A stretch of 48,998 nucleotides of DNA from Polyangiaceae bacterium (GCA_029941785.1 JAPYTK010000015.1:1-48998); one strand, 5' to 3'. Counted from the first letter of the stretch, positions 15,639 through 24,779 are shown. Translations and numbers: made by a program. Notes: generated by a model from the letters alone, not told the origin.

Positions 15639-18284
15639 ATGGGATGGCGAGACGAGGGAGCACCCGTTCTCAATATGAATGAGCTAGTCTCGACGTGCAT
15701 CCAAGCCCGAGAGGGTCGCAGCCGCCACCCACCTCCTTCCCACCACCACCAACCCGTGCCTCTGCTCGTCTGCCTCAGCATCATCGTCGTCGGGTCGGTG
15801 CTCGCCATCGGCGCCGTGCACCTGCCTTCCGTGGCGATCATCGCTATCCTGGCCCTGGCATGCTTCTGCCTCACGCTCCACGACGCGCGGCAGTACCCCA
15901 TGCCTCCCGTCCGGCCCGCCTGGATCTTCTTCGCGCTCGCCGGCGTCTGCGTTCTGCAAGCCGTGCCCCTGCCAGCGGGACTGGTGCGCGCCATCGCCCC
16001 AGCCAACGCCGATATCTGGACGCGCGCCATGCATCCTTTCGGCGAAGGCGCGGCCTCTTGGCTCTCACTCTCGCTCGATCCGGGCGCCACGTGGGGGGAA
16101 GCGCTGCGCTGGAGCAGTTACGGCATGGTCTTCACGGCCTCAGCCTCCTGGGCCTATCGCCGCAACGCCCGCTTTGGCGTCACCCTGGTATTCCTGTCCG
16201 CGCTCCTGGCCTCTCTGGTGACCTTGTCGCACGGCCTGGTCGGCGCCGAGCGTGTCTTCGGACTCTATGAGCCGAGCTTCAAGCCCTCCCCCTGGTATCT
16301 GGGTCCACTACTCAACCCCAATAATTTCGCCGGTTACACGAATCTCGGAGCCCTGTGTGGGCTGGGCCTGCTGCTCGCCACCAAGCCGATTGCGCCACGC
16401 TGGACCATCGCGATCGCGGTCGCTTTGATCTTGGGGATCAACGTAACTTCCGCCTCTCGTGGTGGCGTGCTGCTATTGCTCATCGGTCTGGCTTCGCTCG
16501 CGCTCACGGTCGAGTTTACTCGCCAACGGCGAGCTCAAAGCAAAGTGGCGCTGCGACGGTCCCGGATGGTGCTGAGCGCCACCGTCGCGTTCGGCGTGGC
16601 GCTGGCCACCTTGGGCGCCTCCAGACAAACCTGGTCAGCGCTGTACGACGACAAACTCGACAAGCTGATCCTGTTGCGGGACGTCGTTCCGCTCGTTCGT
16701 GATCACCCCTGGTTCGGCGTTGGTCGCGGCGCCTTCGAGAGCGCCTTTCCCGCCTATCAAAAAGCCTTCGGCGGAACCGTCTACACCCACGCGGAGAATT
16801 TTCTTGCTCAGTGGCTCGCCGAGTGGGGTCTTCCCATCACCATCATCGCCGTGATCGCATTCGCGCGCGCGTTTCGACCCTCGCGCATGGGGGTAGGGGG
16901 CAGCACCATCAACGCCGGAGCCTACATCGGTGTGATGATCCTGCTCCTGCACAACATGGTGGACTTGGGGCTCGAGATCCCAGCTCTGTGTCTAGCGGCC
17001 AGCGTGGTGCTCGGAACGCTCTGGGGAGACGCGCGGCGAATTGCATCCCTCAACACGGAACCCCAACCGCTCAGCCTGCGAAGCTTCCGTTTGGCCACCG
17101 GAGCAGCGACGATCACCGTACTGGTGGGGATCGGAATGCTCGCCCACCACGGCTGGACGGATGTTGCCGCCGATCGGCTCTCCTTGTCGGCCGACTTTCG
17201 ACGCGCAGCGAGACCCCGATCTCCCGCCGTTCGCCAAGCCCTTCGAAAAGCGATTCGACTCGCCGTTTCCCGTCATCCTGCTGAACCCTACTTCCCCCTC
17301 ATCGCCGCCTCCCTTGCGTGGCAAGAGCGCGATGCAGAGCCCATGCCCTGGATCCAACGCTCCCTCGAACGGTCCTTGGTGAACGGCAAAGCTCACTTGT
17401 TGCTCGCACATTTGCTCACGAAGCGCGGCGCGCGGTCGCAGGCTCAACTCGAGGTGCGCCTCGCCGTTTCCGCCGACCCTACCTTGGTAAGCAACGCCGC
17501 TCCCCTCGGTGCCACGCTGCTCGAGACCAAGGAAGATCTCGCGGCGCTCGTGCCGGCGGGGGAGCAGGGGACCATCTTCGTGGATCTTCTCGCCGAAACG
17601 CTCAAACAAAGAGGCGGAAACGAGAAGCTGGTCGCGCTCGTCGACAAGGACATTCTCACGCGAGACCCCATGCACGTACGCGCGCATGGACGGCGCGTCG
17701 CCGCGATGACCGCGAAAGTGAAAAATGGCAAGCCGTGTCCCAACTGTGAAGCCGACGTGGAGGGGCACCTGGCAACCATCGCTCAAATCGAGACCACGCG
17801 CTCGACGGGCGACCGCTTGAGAGCGGGCTGGCTTCTTGCCCGAGGGCAGGCCAATGCCGCCGAAAAACTGCTCGCAAAACGTTGTGAGGTCGTCGATGAC
17901 ATCATTCCATGCCTGACGAAGCGCGCAGCCATCGCCACCGAACTCGACGATCCAAAACGCTTCCTCGCAGCCTCCCGCGCGCTGCTCGCCGCTGCGTGCA
18001 TCGACGCCCCGCGCTGCGCTCACTTGGTCGGATGGATCGGCGACCTGCATCGGAAAGCGGGCCGACATGGGGCCGCGCTCACGGCCTACCGACGCGCCTG
18101 CAGAGAAGCACCCTCGCACAAGACCTGGATGCGGCTCGGCGACGCTGCCGCCGAATTTGGCATGTACGCCGAGGCGATCGAGGCTTACCGAAAGGCCCGC
18201 CGCTTTGCGACGACGGACGACCCGGACATCACCGAGCGCATCGAGAAGATGAGACGCCAACTCGGGCGCCGACTATTGCGATAA
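15639..18284 (+). CDS. O-antigen ligase/polymerase (Wzy_C) fused to a C-terminal TPR-like region
   Basis: Up to 881 aa. The first half (about 40-475) has about 10-12 hydrophobic segments and the O-antigen ligase signature: LLNPNNFAGYTNL (about 225), SASRGG (about 271) and the loop GVGRGAFESAFPAYQK with HAENFLAQWLAEWGLP (about 360-405). The second half (about 490-881) is soluble with helical TPR-like repeats, for example AHLLLAHLLTKRGARSQAQLEVRLAV and GAALTAYRRACREAPSHKTWMRLGDAAAEFGMYAEAIEAYRKARR. Such proteins join or polymerise lipid-linked glycans at the periplasmic face of the inner membrane, or glycosylate proteins. Start is ambiguous: ATG 15639 directly follows the TATAGG box, while ATG 15675 has a distant GAGGGAG. 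No glycosyltransferase genes lie directly next to it. Confidence 0.82.
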   Translation: MGWRDEGAPVLNMNELVSTCIQAREGRSRHPPPSHHHQPVPLLVCLSIIVVGSVLAIGAVHLPSVAIIAILALACFCLTLHDARQYPMPPVRPAWIFFALAGVCVLQAVPLPAGLVRAIAPANADIWTRAMHPFGEGAASWLSLSLDPGATWGEALRWSSYGMVFTASASWAYRRNARFGVTLVFLSALLASLVTLSHGLVGAERVFGLYEPSFKPSPWYLGPLLNPNNFAGYTNLGALCGLGLLLATKPIAPRWTIAIAVALILGINVTSASRGGVLLLLIGLASLALTVEFTRQRRAQSKVALRRSRMVLSATVAFGVALATLGASRQTWSALYDDKLDKLILLRDVVPLVRDHPWFGVGRGAFESAFPAYQKAFGGTVYTHAENFLAQWLAEWGLPITIIAVIAFARAFRPSRMGVGGSTINAGAYIGVMILLLHNMVDLGLEIPALCLAASVVLGTLWGDARRIASLNTEPQPLSLRSFRLATGAATITVLVGIGMLAHHGWTDVAADRLSLSADFRRAARPRSPAVRQALRKAIRLAVSRHPAEPYFPLIAASLAWQERDAEPMPWIQRSLERSLVNGKAHLLLAHLLTKRGARSQAQLEVRLAVSADPTLVSNAAPLGATLLETKEDLAALVPAGEQGTIFVDLLAETLKQRGGNEKLVALVDKDILTRDPMHVRAHGRRVAAMTAKVKNGKPCPNCEADVEGHLATIAQIETTRSTGDRLRAGWLLARGQANAAEKLLAKRCEVVDDIIPCLTKRAAIATELDDPKRFLAASRALLAAACIDAPRCAHLVGWIGDLHRKAGRHGAALTAYRRACREAPSHKTWMRLGDAAAEFGMYAEAIEAYRKARRFATTDDPDITERIEKMRRQLGRRLLR

Positions 18285-18328
18285 CCATCGTTAATTCATA
18301 TACTTGGTGGTTTTTAGCGACAGCGCTT

Positions 18329-18357
18329 TTGGCTCTCGGATGAACCCGTGAGATACA
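18329..18357 (+). promoter_or_regulatory. Candidate promoter of the 18368 gene
   Basis: TTGGCT (18329-18334), 17-nt spacer, GATACA (18352-18357), with the ATG 10 nt after the -10. It is a moderate match, suggesting that the second O-antigen polymerase and flippase form their own unit. Confidence 0.35.
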
Positions 18358-18367
18358 CACGCATCTC

Positions 18368-19600
18368 ATGAGCATGAACCGACCATCGGAGAGCCTGCTC
18401 CGCCGACTGCCAGAAGAGGTCATCGCCTTGTGCGGCGTCCTGTATCTGCTCGCAGGACGATGGTCCTACGCTCGGCTCGATCCGAGCCTCAGCATCAGCC
18501 AGCCGCTGTACGAGCCGCGCTTCATCCTCGTGCCTGCCATGTTCGCCGCGCTCATGCTGACGTGGCAGCGCGGAGCCCGGCCAGTGAACAAAGACCGCGT
18601 CACCATCAATCGGATCGCGCTCAGTCTGGTCGTGTTTCTCGGCTACATGATGACAACAGCGCTCTGGTGCCACGACGCGGACTTCGCCGTCATGAAATTC
18701 GTCGAGCTGATGATGGTCATGCTCGCCATGCTGGCTTTCGCTTGGGCTCTCTCGATATGTGATCCAGAGCGTCTCCGAGACGCCGTCTTTCGCTACTTGT
18801 TGCTACTCTGTGGCTTGCTCGCGCTGCTCGGACTGCGAACCATCGCCGACGCACGTCTCGCCGTGTTGGGCGGTGGCCCGAACGTCTACGGCCGAAACAT
18901 GTGCTTGCTGGCCGCGAGCTGCTTGTATTTCTGGCGGCGTGGCGGGCGCGCCTGGCTATGGCTTCCGGGCGTCGGCCTCGCCTTCATCCTCGTGATTCTG
19001 ACAGGATCTCGCGGTGCGCTCGTCGCGTTCTCCGCCTTGACGCTGGGATTTCTCATGATGTCGCGGCGACGCCTGCCAACCACTATTTTGTCGTTGGCGG
19101 TGCTCGCCATCGTCACCTACGTTGCTCTGGCCGACTCGATGATCTGGGACGCGGTCGAACGCACCTTCCGCTCGCGTGTGATCGAACTCACGCTGGAGAA
19201 ACGCCACGACGCCAGCCGCGGTGAGTTGTTTCAGGGCGCTCTCGATCTCGCCCTGCAAAACCCCATGCTGGGCAAAGGCTTGGCCTCCGGACGCGCGTTT
19301 CTGGGCCAATATCCCCACAACATCTTTCTCGAGACGCTCAGCGACGGTGGCCTCGTCGGCCTGAGTTTATTGGTCGCTACCTTCCTAACCGTGGCCTACT
19401 CGCTCAGCACTCATGAAGGGACCCTCGACACGACCTGCCTGGCAACCTTCGGCATGTTGCTCGCGTCGAGTCAGTTCAGCGGCGATTTCTACGACAGCCG
19501 CGGCGTCTTCTTCTTCATGCCCTTGATCGTCGTCAGGGTGACTCAATCCGACGGGGAAAAACACCCCCCTCTCGAGCCAGCAGCGGCTCCGGCGTCGTGA
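18368..19600 (+). CDS. O-antigen ligase/polymerase family membrane protein
   Basis: 410-aa polytopic inner-membrane protein (about 10 hydrophobic segments) of the O-antigen ligase/Wzy superfamily. Family marks: GGGPNVYGRNMCLL (about 172-185), LTGSRGALVAFSAL (about 213-226), then the periplasmic loop region with FRSRVIE and RGELFQGALDLALQNPMLGKGLASG, and PHNIFLETLSDGGLVGL (about 317-333). It would polymerise or ligate lipid-linked oligosaccharides. It lacks the TPR tail of the 15639 protein. The flippase gene overlaps its stop codon, so the two probably act together in glycan export. Another in-frame ATG at 18374 is possible. Confidence 0.83.
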   Translation: MSMNRPSESLLRRLPEEVIALCGVLYLLAGRWSYARLDPSLSISQPLYEPRFILVPAMFAALMLTWQRGARPVNKDRVTINRIALSLVVFLGYMMTTALWCHDADFAVMKFVELMMVMLAMLAFAWALSICDPERLRDAVFRYLLLLCGLLALLGLRTIADARLAVLGGGPNVYGRNMCLLAASCLYFWRRGGRAWLWLPGVGLAFILVILTGSRGALVAFSALTLGFLMMSRRRLPTTILSLAVLAIVTYVALADSMIWDAVERTFRSRVIELTLEKRHDASRGELFQGALDLALQNPMLGKGLASGRAFLGQYPHNIFLETLSDGGLVGLSLLVATFLTVAYSLSTHEGTLDTTCLATFGMLLASSQFSGDFYDSRGVFFFMPLIVVRVTQSDGEKHPPLEPAAAPAS

Positions 19601-20937
19601 TGACGACGACCGACACGAAGCCGTCCTTCGGTCGCGAGGTACTCGTCTCCATTGGTTTCACGGTCGTGATGACCGTGCTCGCCACGGGAAACAGCGTCGT
19701 CATCGCTCGTCTCTCCGGTCCCGAGGGGCGAGGACTGTATGCGCTGCTGGTCGCCATTCTCGCCGTCGGTCGCCCGTTTGCCACCGCCGGCCTCATCTCC
19801 GCCGTCACGTACGTCCTCGGTCGAGGCCATCCACGGAGCAGCGTGGTCTCCCTGGTCTTGATGTGGGTCGGCGGATGGGTCGTCCTCGGAGCTGCCGGCG
19901 CCGGCCTGCTGCACGTACTAAACCCGTTTTCATCGAACACACCGATCGCCATGGTCGTCCTCGCGAGCGTCCTGTCCGCTGCACCGAGCATGGCCATCGA
20001 TCTCGGCTCTGCGGTGTACCTGGGAGCTCGCCGAGTCGTGGCCTACAACCTCGTGCAGGCGTGCCACGTGACGCTCCTCGTCGTGCTGAATCTCGTGGCG
20101 CTGTCCTACGGAACCTATTGGGTCCTCATCAACTACGTCATCGCCGCAAGCCTGGTGGCCATCGTCGTACTCGCCGGACTGCTTCGCTGGACGTATCCGC
20201 TATCGAGACCAACTCCGGAATTGCGGTCGACAGCTTTTCGTTACGGTCGGGCGGCAGCGCTCGCTGAACTCGGCGACGTGGCCTTGCTTCGTCTCGACTA
20301 CGTTGTGATGACGGCCTTCCTCACGATGGACGTCATCGGTCTGTACGCGGTAGCCGACAACATCACCCATGTGCTCGCCTGGGGCGCCCTCATCGCGGGT
20401 CGGATGATGTTCATGCAGAGCGCCCATGATGAAGACGGTGCGGCCAGTCGTCGTCGTCTCGGTATCGTGGTGCGCCTGTTGATCCCCGGTAATCTCATCC
20501 TCGCGGGTATCGCGGCCTTGGTCGGACCGTGGCTGCTCCCCGGATTGTTCGGCGCGCCTTTTGCCGCAGCGTATACGGGCATGCTCATCCTGCTTCCCGC
20601 GACCCTTCTCAAGAGTCTGGTCGCGATGTTCAGCACCTACCTCTCCGGCCAAAACGATCTTAAGCCCGTGGTCCGCGCAAGCCTCGTCTCCGTCACTGTC
20701 GACGTGATCCTCGTCGTCACGCTCGTACCCGCGATCGGCTGGCATGGAGCCGCCATTGCGAAAGCCTTCGCCTACGGAGTCCAGTGTTTTGTCGTGGCGC
20801 GCGCCTACACGAAACGACTGCCCGCGGGCGAGACGATGGGATGGATCCTCACCGGCGACGACGTACGGTTCATGGTGAACTGGTTTCGATCCCTGATGGG
20901 CAAGTTTCGCCCGTCCCCCGACAGCTCAAACCCCTGA
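19600..20937 (+). CDS. Wzx-type oligosaccharide flippase (MOP superfamily)
   Basis: 445-aa protein with about 12-14 hydrophobic segments and the typical N-terminal block of polysaccharide exporters: NSVVIARLSGPEGRGLYALLVAI. The middle DYVVMTAFLTMDVIGLYAVADNI resembles the conserved helix-loop of Wzx/MviN-like proteins. It would flip lipid-linked sugar repeats to the periplasmic side of the inner membrane. Start is either GTG 19597 (GTGA overlap with the polymerase stop) or ATG 19600 (TGATG stop/start); the ATG is chosen. The C-terminal tail is short and cytoplasmic. It converges with rsmE. Confidence 0.85.
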   Translation: MTTTDTKPSFGREVLVSIGFTVVMTVLATGNSVVIARLSGPEGRGLYALLVAILAVGRPFATAGLISAVTYVLGRGHPRSSVVSLVLMWVGGWVVLGAAGAGLLHVLNPFSSNTPIAMVVLASVLSAAPSMAIDLGSAVYLGARRVVAYNLVQACHVTLLVVLNLVALSYGTYWVLINYVIAASLVAIVVLAGLLRWTYPLSRPTPELRSTAFRYGRAAALAELGDVALLRLDYVVMTAFLTMDVIGLYAVADNITHVLAWGALIAGRMMFMQSAHDEDGAASRRRLGIVVRLLIPGNLILAGIAALVGPWLLPGLFGAPFAAAYTGMLILLPATLLKSLVAMFSTYLSGQNDLKPVVRASLVSVTVDVILVVTLVPAIGWHGAAIAKAFAYGVQCFVVARAYTKRLPAGETMGWILTGDDVRFMVNWFRSLMGKFRPSPDSSNP

Positions 20938-20984
20938 ACTCGGTCGAGAACCAGTCCTCGCCATGGGCGCACCGCTCCGGCCGT

Positions 20985-21707
20985 TCAGCGAGCCGCAAGC
21001 GCGCCGAGGACCGCTGCGCAAACCGTTTCGGCCCGCAGAACGAAACCACCCAGCTTCGCCATCACGAAGCCATTCGCCACCGCCGCATCGAGTTCACGGT
21101 CGACCAACCCTCCTTCAGGGCCTATCAGCATCGCCATCGACCCATCGGGCGAGAGCTGCGCCAATCCCTCGGATACAGACATCTCGGCGCGAGGATGCAA
21201 ACACAGAGCCACGCCCCCTTCGGGTACCATACCGGGCAACACCTCCGTCAGCGAACCCCCGACAGCGATTCGCGGCACGTCACCACGACCGCACTGGCGC
21301 GCAGCTTCGATCGCGATTCGCCGCCAACGGTTTTTCTGCGCGTCGGACACCTCCCGTTTCACCGATCGCTCGGCAACCACGACGAAGATCCGCGTGGCAC
21401 CGAGCTCCGTGGCATCGCGCACGATCGCATCCACCTTGCTTCCTTTGGCCAGCGCTTGAATCACGGTCACGTTCCGCTTCGGTAGCTGCGAGGCCACGCG
21501 CAGCGGCCCCACCCTAATATCGGCTAAACGATCGGCCCTGACAACCTGAGCCTCTGCTTCCTTTACTTGTTCGGGATCAAAGACGACGAAACGATCGCCC
21601 ACCACGAGACGATGAACCCTCAGAACGTACTTGCTCGTGTCCGCGCTGAGTGTGCACTCGCCCGATTGAAGAAAGGCGATCGGTACACGTAATAACGAGC
21701 TGGTCAC
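20985..21707 (-). CDS. rsmE: 16S rRNA (uracil1498-N3)-methyltransferase
   Basis: 240-aa SPOUT-class methyltransferase that adds the N3 methyl to U1498 of 16S rRNA using SAM. Motifs: QALAKGSKVDAIVRDATELGA (about 85-105), RRIAIEAARQCGR, and the trefoil-knot SAM site LIGPEGGL with LGGFVLRAETVCAAVLG near the end. Length is normal. The start is GTG, 9 nt after the prmA stop, with a GAGG SD inside the gap. It is the last gene of the long minus-strand operon. The prmA-rsmE order is common in bacteria. Confidence 0.93.
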   Translation of the reverse strand: MTSSLLRVPIAFLQSGECTLSADTSKYVLRVHRLVVGDRFVVFDPEQVKEAEAQVVRADRLADIRVGPLRVASQLPKRNVTVIQALAKGSKVDAIVRDATELGATRIFVVVAERSVKREVSDAQKNRWRRIAIEAARQCGRGDVPRIAVGGSLTEVLPGMVPEGGVALCLHPRAEMSVSEGLAQLSPDGSMAMLIGPEGGLVDRELDAAVANGFVMAKLGGFVLRAETVCAAVLGALAAR

Positions 21708-21716
21708 GATCCGCCC

Positions 21717-22634
21717 TCAAACCCGTTTGCGCAGCACGAGCGCCACCCAGGCATCCTCTTGTCGATCGCCAGTCGCCGCAGCCCGCCGTGTCGTTTCGAC
21801 ATGATCGAAATCCCCACAATACACGTAACGCACCGCGTCCTCCTCGCTCGCTAAGATCCCGGACAGCACCAATACTCCGCCAGACCCGACAACCACCGTC
21901 AGAGCCTCTCGCTGAGCGAGCAGCACCTCGGTGCGAATGTTGGCCACGACGACGGGGTAGGACTTGTCGACGCCGTCGAGCTCGCCGCACCAAAAGCGTA
22001 CCCGCTCGGCCAGATCGTTTCGCTCGGCGTTCTCTCGGGCGGCGGAGACAGCTTCGGGATCGATATCGAATCCATCCACGCCATCTGCGCCGAGCCGAAT
22101 CGCCACCAACGCCAAGATCCCGCTTCCCGTGCCCACATCGAGCACACGCTGCCCGCCGAGAGCCGCTGCGTGTTTCACGAGCTGATCGGCAACCAACGAC
22201 GTCGTCGCGTGAAGACCGGTACCGAAGGCACGGCCCGGGTCCATGATGAGTAACTGTTCGTCTTCCGTCGCCTCGTATTTGACCCATGGGGGCACAACGG
22301 TCAGTCCATGGGTGAGTGGAAAGGGCGCAAAATACTCTTTGTACTTTTCCCGCCAGGCGTCACCAACGATCGCGCCAAGCTCGATCATCACCACCTGAGG
22401 CCAAGCATCAGCCAGTCCGCGCGAAGCGGTCTGCGCCTCCACATCGCTACCGAAGCTCGCCTCGAGCAAGACCTGGCCCTCGCCCGGGCCGCGCTCGATG
22501 GTCGAATCGTCGCGCTGCTCGACGCCTTTCGAACCCAGCTCGATGAGCGCGTAGGCGACATCATCGGCCAAGCCGTCGGGCGCGAGGACCCTCAATACAG
22601 GAAAACGCGGTTCGTCTTGTTCGGCGGGGGCCAT
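21717..22634 (-). CDS. prmA: Ribosomal protein L11 methyltransferase
   Basis: 305-aa class I SAM methyltransferase that trimethylates ribosomal protein L11. The N-terminal substrate-recognition domain (about 1-110) is followed by the conserved linker DPGRAFGTGLHATT (about 131-144). SAM motif I is VLDVGTGSGILALVA (about 163-177), motif II DIDPEAVSAARENAERN, and the catalytic-site motif reads VVANIRTEVLL, where many PrmA have VANILA. Sited 13 bp after the TPR gene and 9 bp before rsmE. Conserved pairing with rsmE supports the call. The Arg in the VANI motif is a minor deviation. Confidence 0.92.
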   Translation of the reverse strand: MAPAEQDEPRFPVLRVLAPDGLADDVAYALIELGSKGVEQRDDSTIERGPGEGQVLLEASFGSDVEAQTASRGLADAWPQVVMIELGAIVGDAWREKYKEYFAPFPLTHGLTVVPPWVKYEATEDEQLLIMDPGRAFGTGLHATTSLVADQLVKHAAALGGQRVLDVGTGSGILALVAIRLGADGVDGFDIDPEAVSAARENAERNDLAERVRFWCGELDGVDKSYPVVVANIRTEVLLAQREALTVVVGSGGVLVLSGILASEEDAVRYVYCGDFDHVETTRRAAATGDRQEDAWVALVLRKRV

Positions 22635-22647
22635 CTCCGGCTCGCTC

Positions 22648-23547
22648 TCACTCGAACACGTTGATCGTCACCGCGGAATCGGGCGCGTCTTGATTGAGCA
22701 CGATCGCAACGGGGATCACGATCGCCGCCACGACCGCCACACCAACGGGAACCCAGAGCCACGGACTCTTCAGCACGCTCGCCTTTTGTGCGACGGCGAT
22801 GCGAAGGGGCGTCTCGGAGTCACCTTTGAGGGCAACGGGCAAACCATTCTCGTCACTCGCCTCAAGGTAGTACTCGATGATCGGTGGCTTCACGGCACGA
22901 CCAGGAATATCGACACTGAACCGACGCACGGCGTAGCTCACCCGTGTCGATTTGAAACGTCCGGTCGTCCCAGTCCGGTAGTAAAGACGCACCTTGTCGA
23001 TGATGACCTCGGGATCCTCGATGGTCCCGGTAAGAGAAATTCCCGCGCCCTTGTCGACTTGAGCCGGCGGCGCGTGAACGATCTTGACCTTCTTTAGCAG
23101 ACTTGGATCGACGCCCTTCAATCCGGGCTTGCCGTCGGCCACCCATTTGTCCCGAACGCTCGAGAAGAACTCACGAAAACGAGGAGACTCGGTGTCGGGC
23201 AGGCTGTAACTCTCATCGAGCGCTAGCAAGCCCCGCACGGCGCCATCCGCTTCGTCATTCTTGCCGAGCACGATGTAGTTGAAAGCGAGCAGCTTGTACG
23301 TCGTTTGCCGGGCCGCCTTCGTCGCATCGGGGTGCAAGAGCGCTGCCGACAGGGTCTGGATCGACTCCTCGTAGCGCTGTTCGTCGAACAGATTCTGGCC
23401 TTTTGTGACCAGGGCTTTGCTCGATGATTTGCCCTTCGCCGACACCGGGGAAGGCGAGGCGGCAACGCCGACCAACGCGACGACAACGATCCACAGCAGG
23501 AGCCTGAGCCTCTTCACAGGAAGAGTTGTACCCCGTTTGCTTGGCAA
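22648..23547 (-). CDS. TPR-containing membrane-anchored protein of unknown function
   Basis: About 299 aa. N-terminal basic-hydrophobic signal or anchor (about 10-36, possible cleavage after VSAKG). A TPR-like region follows (about 48-110: GQNLFDEQRYEESIQTLSAAL and LLAFNYIVLGKNDEADGAVRGLLAL). Next comes a beta-rich domain with Ig-like character (about 150-245) and one C-terminal hydrophobic helix (about 262-285) before a 12-residue tail. TPR plus terminal transmembrane proteins next to envelope-stress genes are common in Myxococcota (family knowledge). The frame opens with TTG at 23547, which has GGGAG 8 nt upstream; a GTG at 23517 is an alternative without SD. It follows the 23575 gene by 27 bp. 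Confidence 0.68.
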   Translation of the reverse strand: MPSKRGTTLPVKRLRLLLWIVVVALVGVAASPSPVSAKGKSSSKALVTKGQNLFDEQRYEESIQTLSAALLHPDATKAARQTTYKLLAFNYIVLGKNDEADGAVRGLLALDESYSLPDTESPRFREFFSSVRDKWVADGKPGLKGVDPSLLKKVKIVHAPPAQVDKGAGISLTGTIEDPEVIIDKVRLYYRTGTTGRFKSTRVSYAVRRFSVDIPGRAVKPPIIEYYLEASDENGLPVALKGDSETPLRIAVAQKASVLKSPWLWVPVGVAVVAAIVIPVAIVLNQDAPDSAVTINVFE

Positions 23548-23574
23548 GCGCCATGCTCCCGCGAGCGAGGCTAC

Positions 23575-24090
23575 CTACTGCGTCGTCACACGGATCCCAA
23601 CCACCAAGATCCCCTTGCCATGCCGCTCGCCAGCCACAAAGAAGATGTTGCGCGGCTTCGCCTTGAACTCCCCACGAAAGAACTTCGAACCGTTCGCCTT
23701 GTCGATACGGGTCGCAAGCACGAATCGCTTGCCCTTCTTGGTCTTGGAGACAGACTTGAGCTGCAGCACAACCTTCCCCTTGTTCGGCAGGACCAGGGTG
23801 GCATCCTTGCCTTTAACCAAGTTCACCCGACCGCGGTGCAGCAAGCGATAGGAGCTGTACGCCGAGAACGGGGGTTGCTTGAGCTGGGGCATCTTACCGA
23901 TTTTCGGATCGATGCCTTTACCGTCATTGAGCGCGTGGAGCACGATGACCTCGGCCTCACTTCGCTCGGTAGCGGCTTGAGGTTGCGCCTGTGCCGCCCG
24001 CTGTTGGGGTCGCCATGTCTCTTGCGCGAGGACCGCCGAACTCATTAGCGAGACGGCGAAAAACGCCACGATGATCGTTGGCCACTTCAT
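23575..24090 (-). CDS. Hypothetical secreted protein, coupled to the anti-sigma gene
   Basis: 171-aa protein with a clear Sec signal peptide (hydrophobic core about 5-20, cleavage near VLAQE). A Gln/Ala-rich linker follows, then a basic beta-rich domain. A motif rich in Gly and Lys, HALNDGKGIDPKIGKMPQLKQPPFSAY (about 52-78), looks conserved; the C-terminal half resembles a small beta-sandwich. No known family is assigned. The ATG overlaps the stop of the putative anti-sigma gene (ATGA, 24087-24090), so the two are translationally coupled. A periplasmic partner or sensor in the sigma/anti-sigma circuit is plausible inference. Confidence 0.65.
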   Translation of the reverse strand: MKWPTIIVAFFAVSLMSSAVLAQETWRPQQRAAQAQPQAATERSEAEVIVLHALNDGKGIDPKIGKMPQLKQPPFSAYSSYRLLHRGRVNLVKGKDATLVLPNKGKVVLQLKSVSKTKKGKRFVLATRIDKANGSKFFRGEFKAKPRNIFFVAGERHGKGILVVGIRVTTQ

Positions 24091-24779
24091 AATTCTTCTT
24101 CTTCCTCGAGGTCACTGACCCACACTACCGTCGTGGCCTCTCCCGGCTCCCCGCTCGGAACATAAAACACCGATCCACTCTTGGATCCAAAATCAACCGA
24201 AGCCACTTCCACCGTCGGTTCGTATTCTTCTATCTCCGACTGAGGCGGCTCGGCAGAAGCACTCGACCACTGATCCCTGAACGCGACCTCCGCCGCCGGC
24301 TGCGTGGGCAGCGGATCGGGCGCCTCGGCCACGGGTCCAGATGAGGTCGGTGAACCGCCCCAGAAAAACATGCCAAAGGCGACGGCTGCAGCCAGACCAG
24401 CAACAGCAAATATCGCGCGCGCATTGTCGTTCGCGGACGACTTGGCTCCCAAACGCACATTCGGCATCGCCTCGGTGGGGGGGTCCGGTTCAGCACCGTC
24501 GTCGATGTTCTCGTGCGCTCCGGCCTCGATCCTCGCCATCACGGCGTCGGCGATCACGTCGCCTCGCTCGTCAGCGTCCACACACTCGCGCAAGAAGCTT
24601 CCCACCATCGCCATACTCGCGATTTTGTCCTGAGCGTTCTGATCATCCTCGACGAGGCCCTGGGCCAGCGCCAGCTCGTCGCCCTCGAGTTCACCGTCGT
24701 ACAAGCGCATCAGCAAGCCGTCGTCACCGAAGTCGGTGCCCGCAGCGTCAGCCGGGATGGTTCCGGTTTCGTCTGTCAT
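24087..24779 (-). CDS. Putative anti-sigma factor, membrane-spanning
   Basis: 230-aa protein. The N-terminal 100 residues resemble an anti-sigma domain (LLMRLYDGELEGDELALAQGL then a helical region) but lack the zinc HxxxCxxC motif. One transmembrane helix (about 121-140: AIFAVAGLAAAVAFGMFFWGG) is followed by a Pro/Ser/Glu-rich periplasmic domain ending in VVWVSDLEEEEEL. Start: an ATG overlapping the sigma stop (ATGA, 24776-24779) with an AGAGG SD; the frame extends further upstream into the sigma gene, but that start is unlikely. Position directly after the sigma gene and topology support an anti-sigma role. Inference, since no known motif fixes it. Confidence 0.68.
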   Translation of the reverse strand: MTDETGTIPADAAGTDFGDDGLLMRLYDGELEGDELALAQGLVEDDQNAQDKIASMAMVGSFLRECVDADERGDVIADAVMARIEAGAHENIDDGAEPDPPTEAMPNVRLGAKSSANDNARAIFAVAGLAAAVAFGMFFWGGSPTSSGPVAEAPDPLPTQPAAEVAFRDQWSSASAEPPQSEIEEYEPTVEVASVDFGSKSGSVFYVPSGEPGEATTVVWVSDLEEEEEL

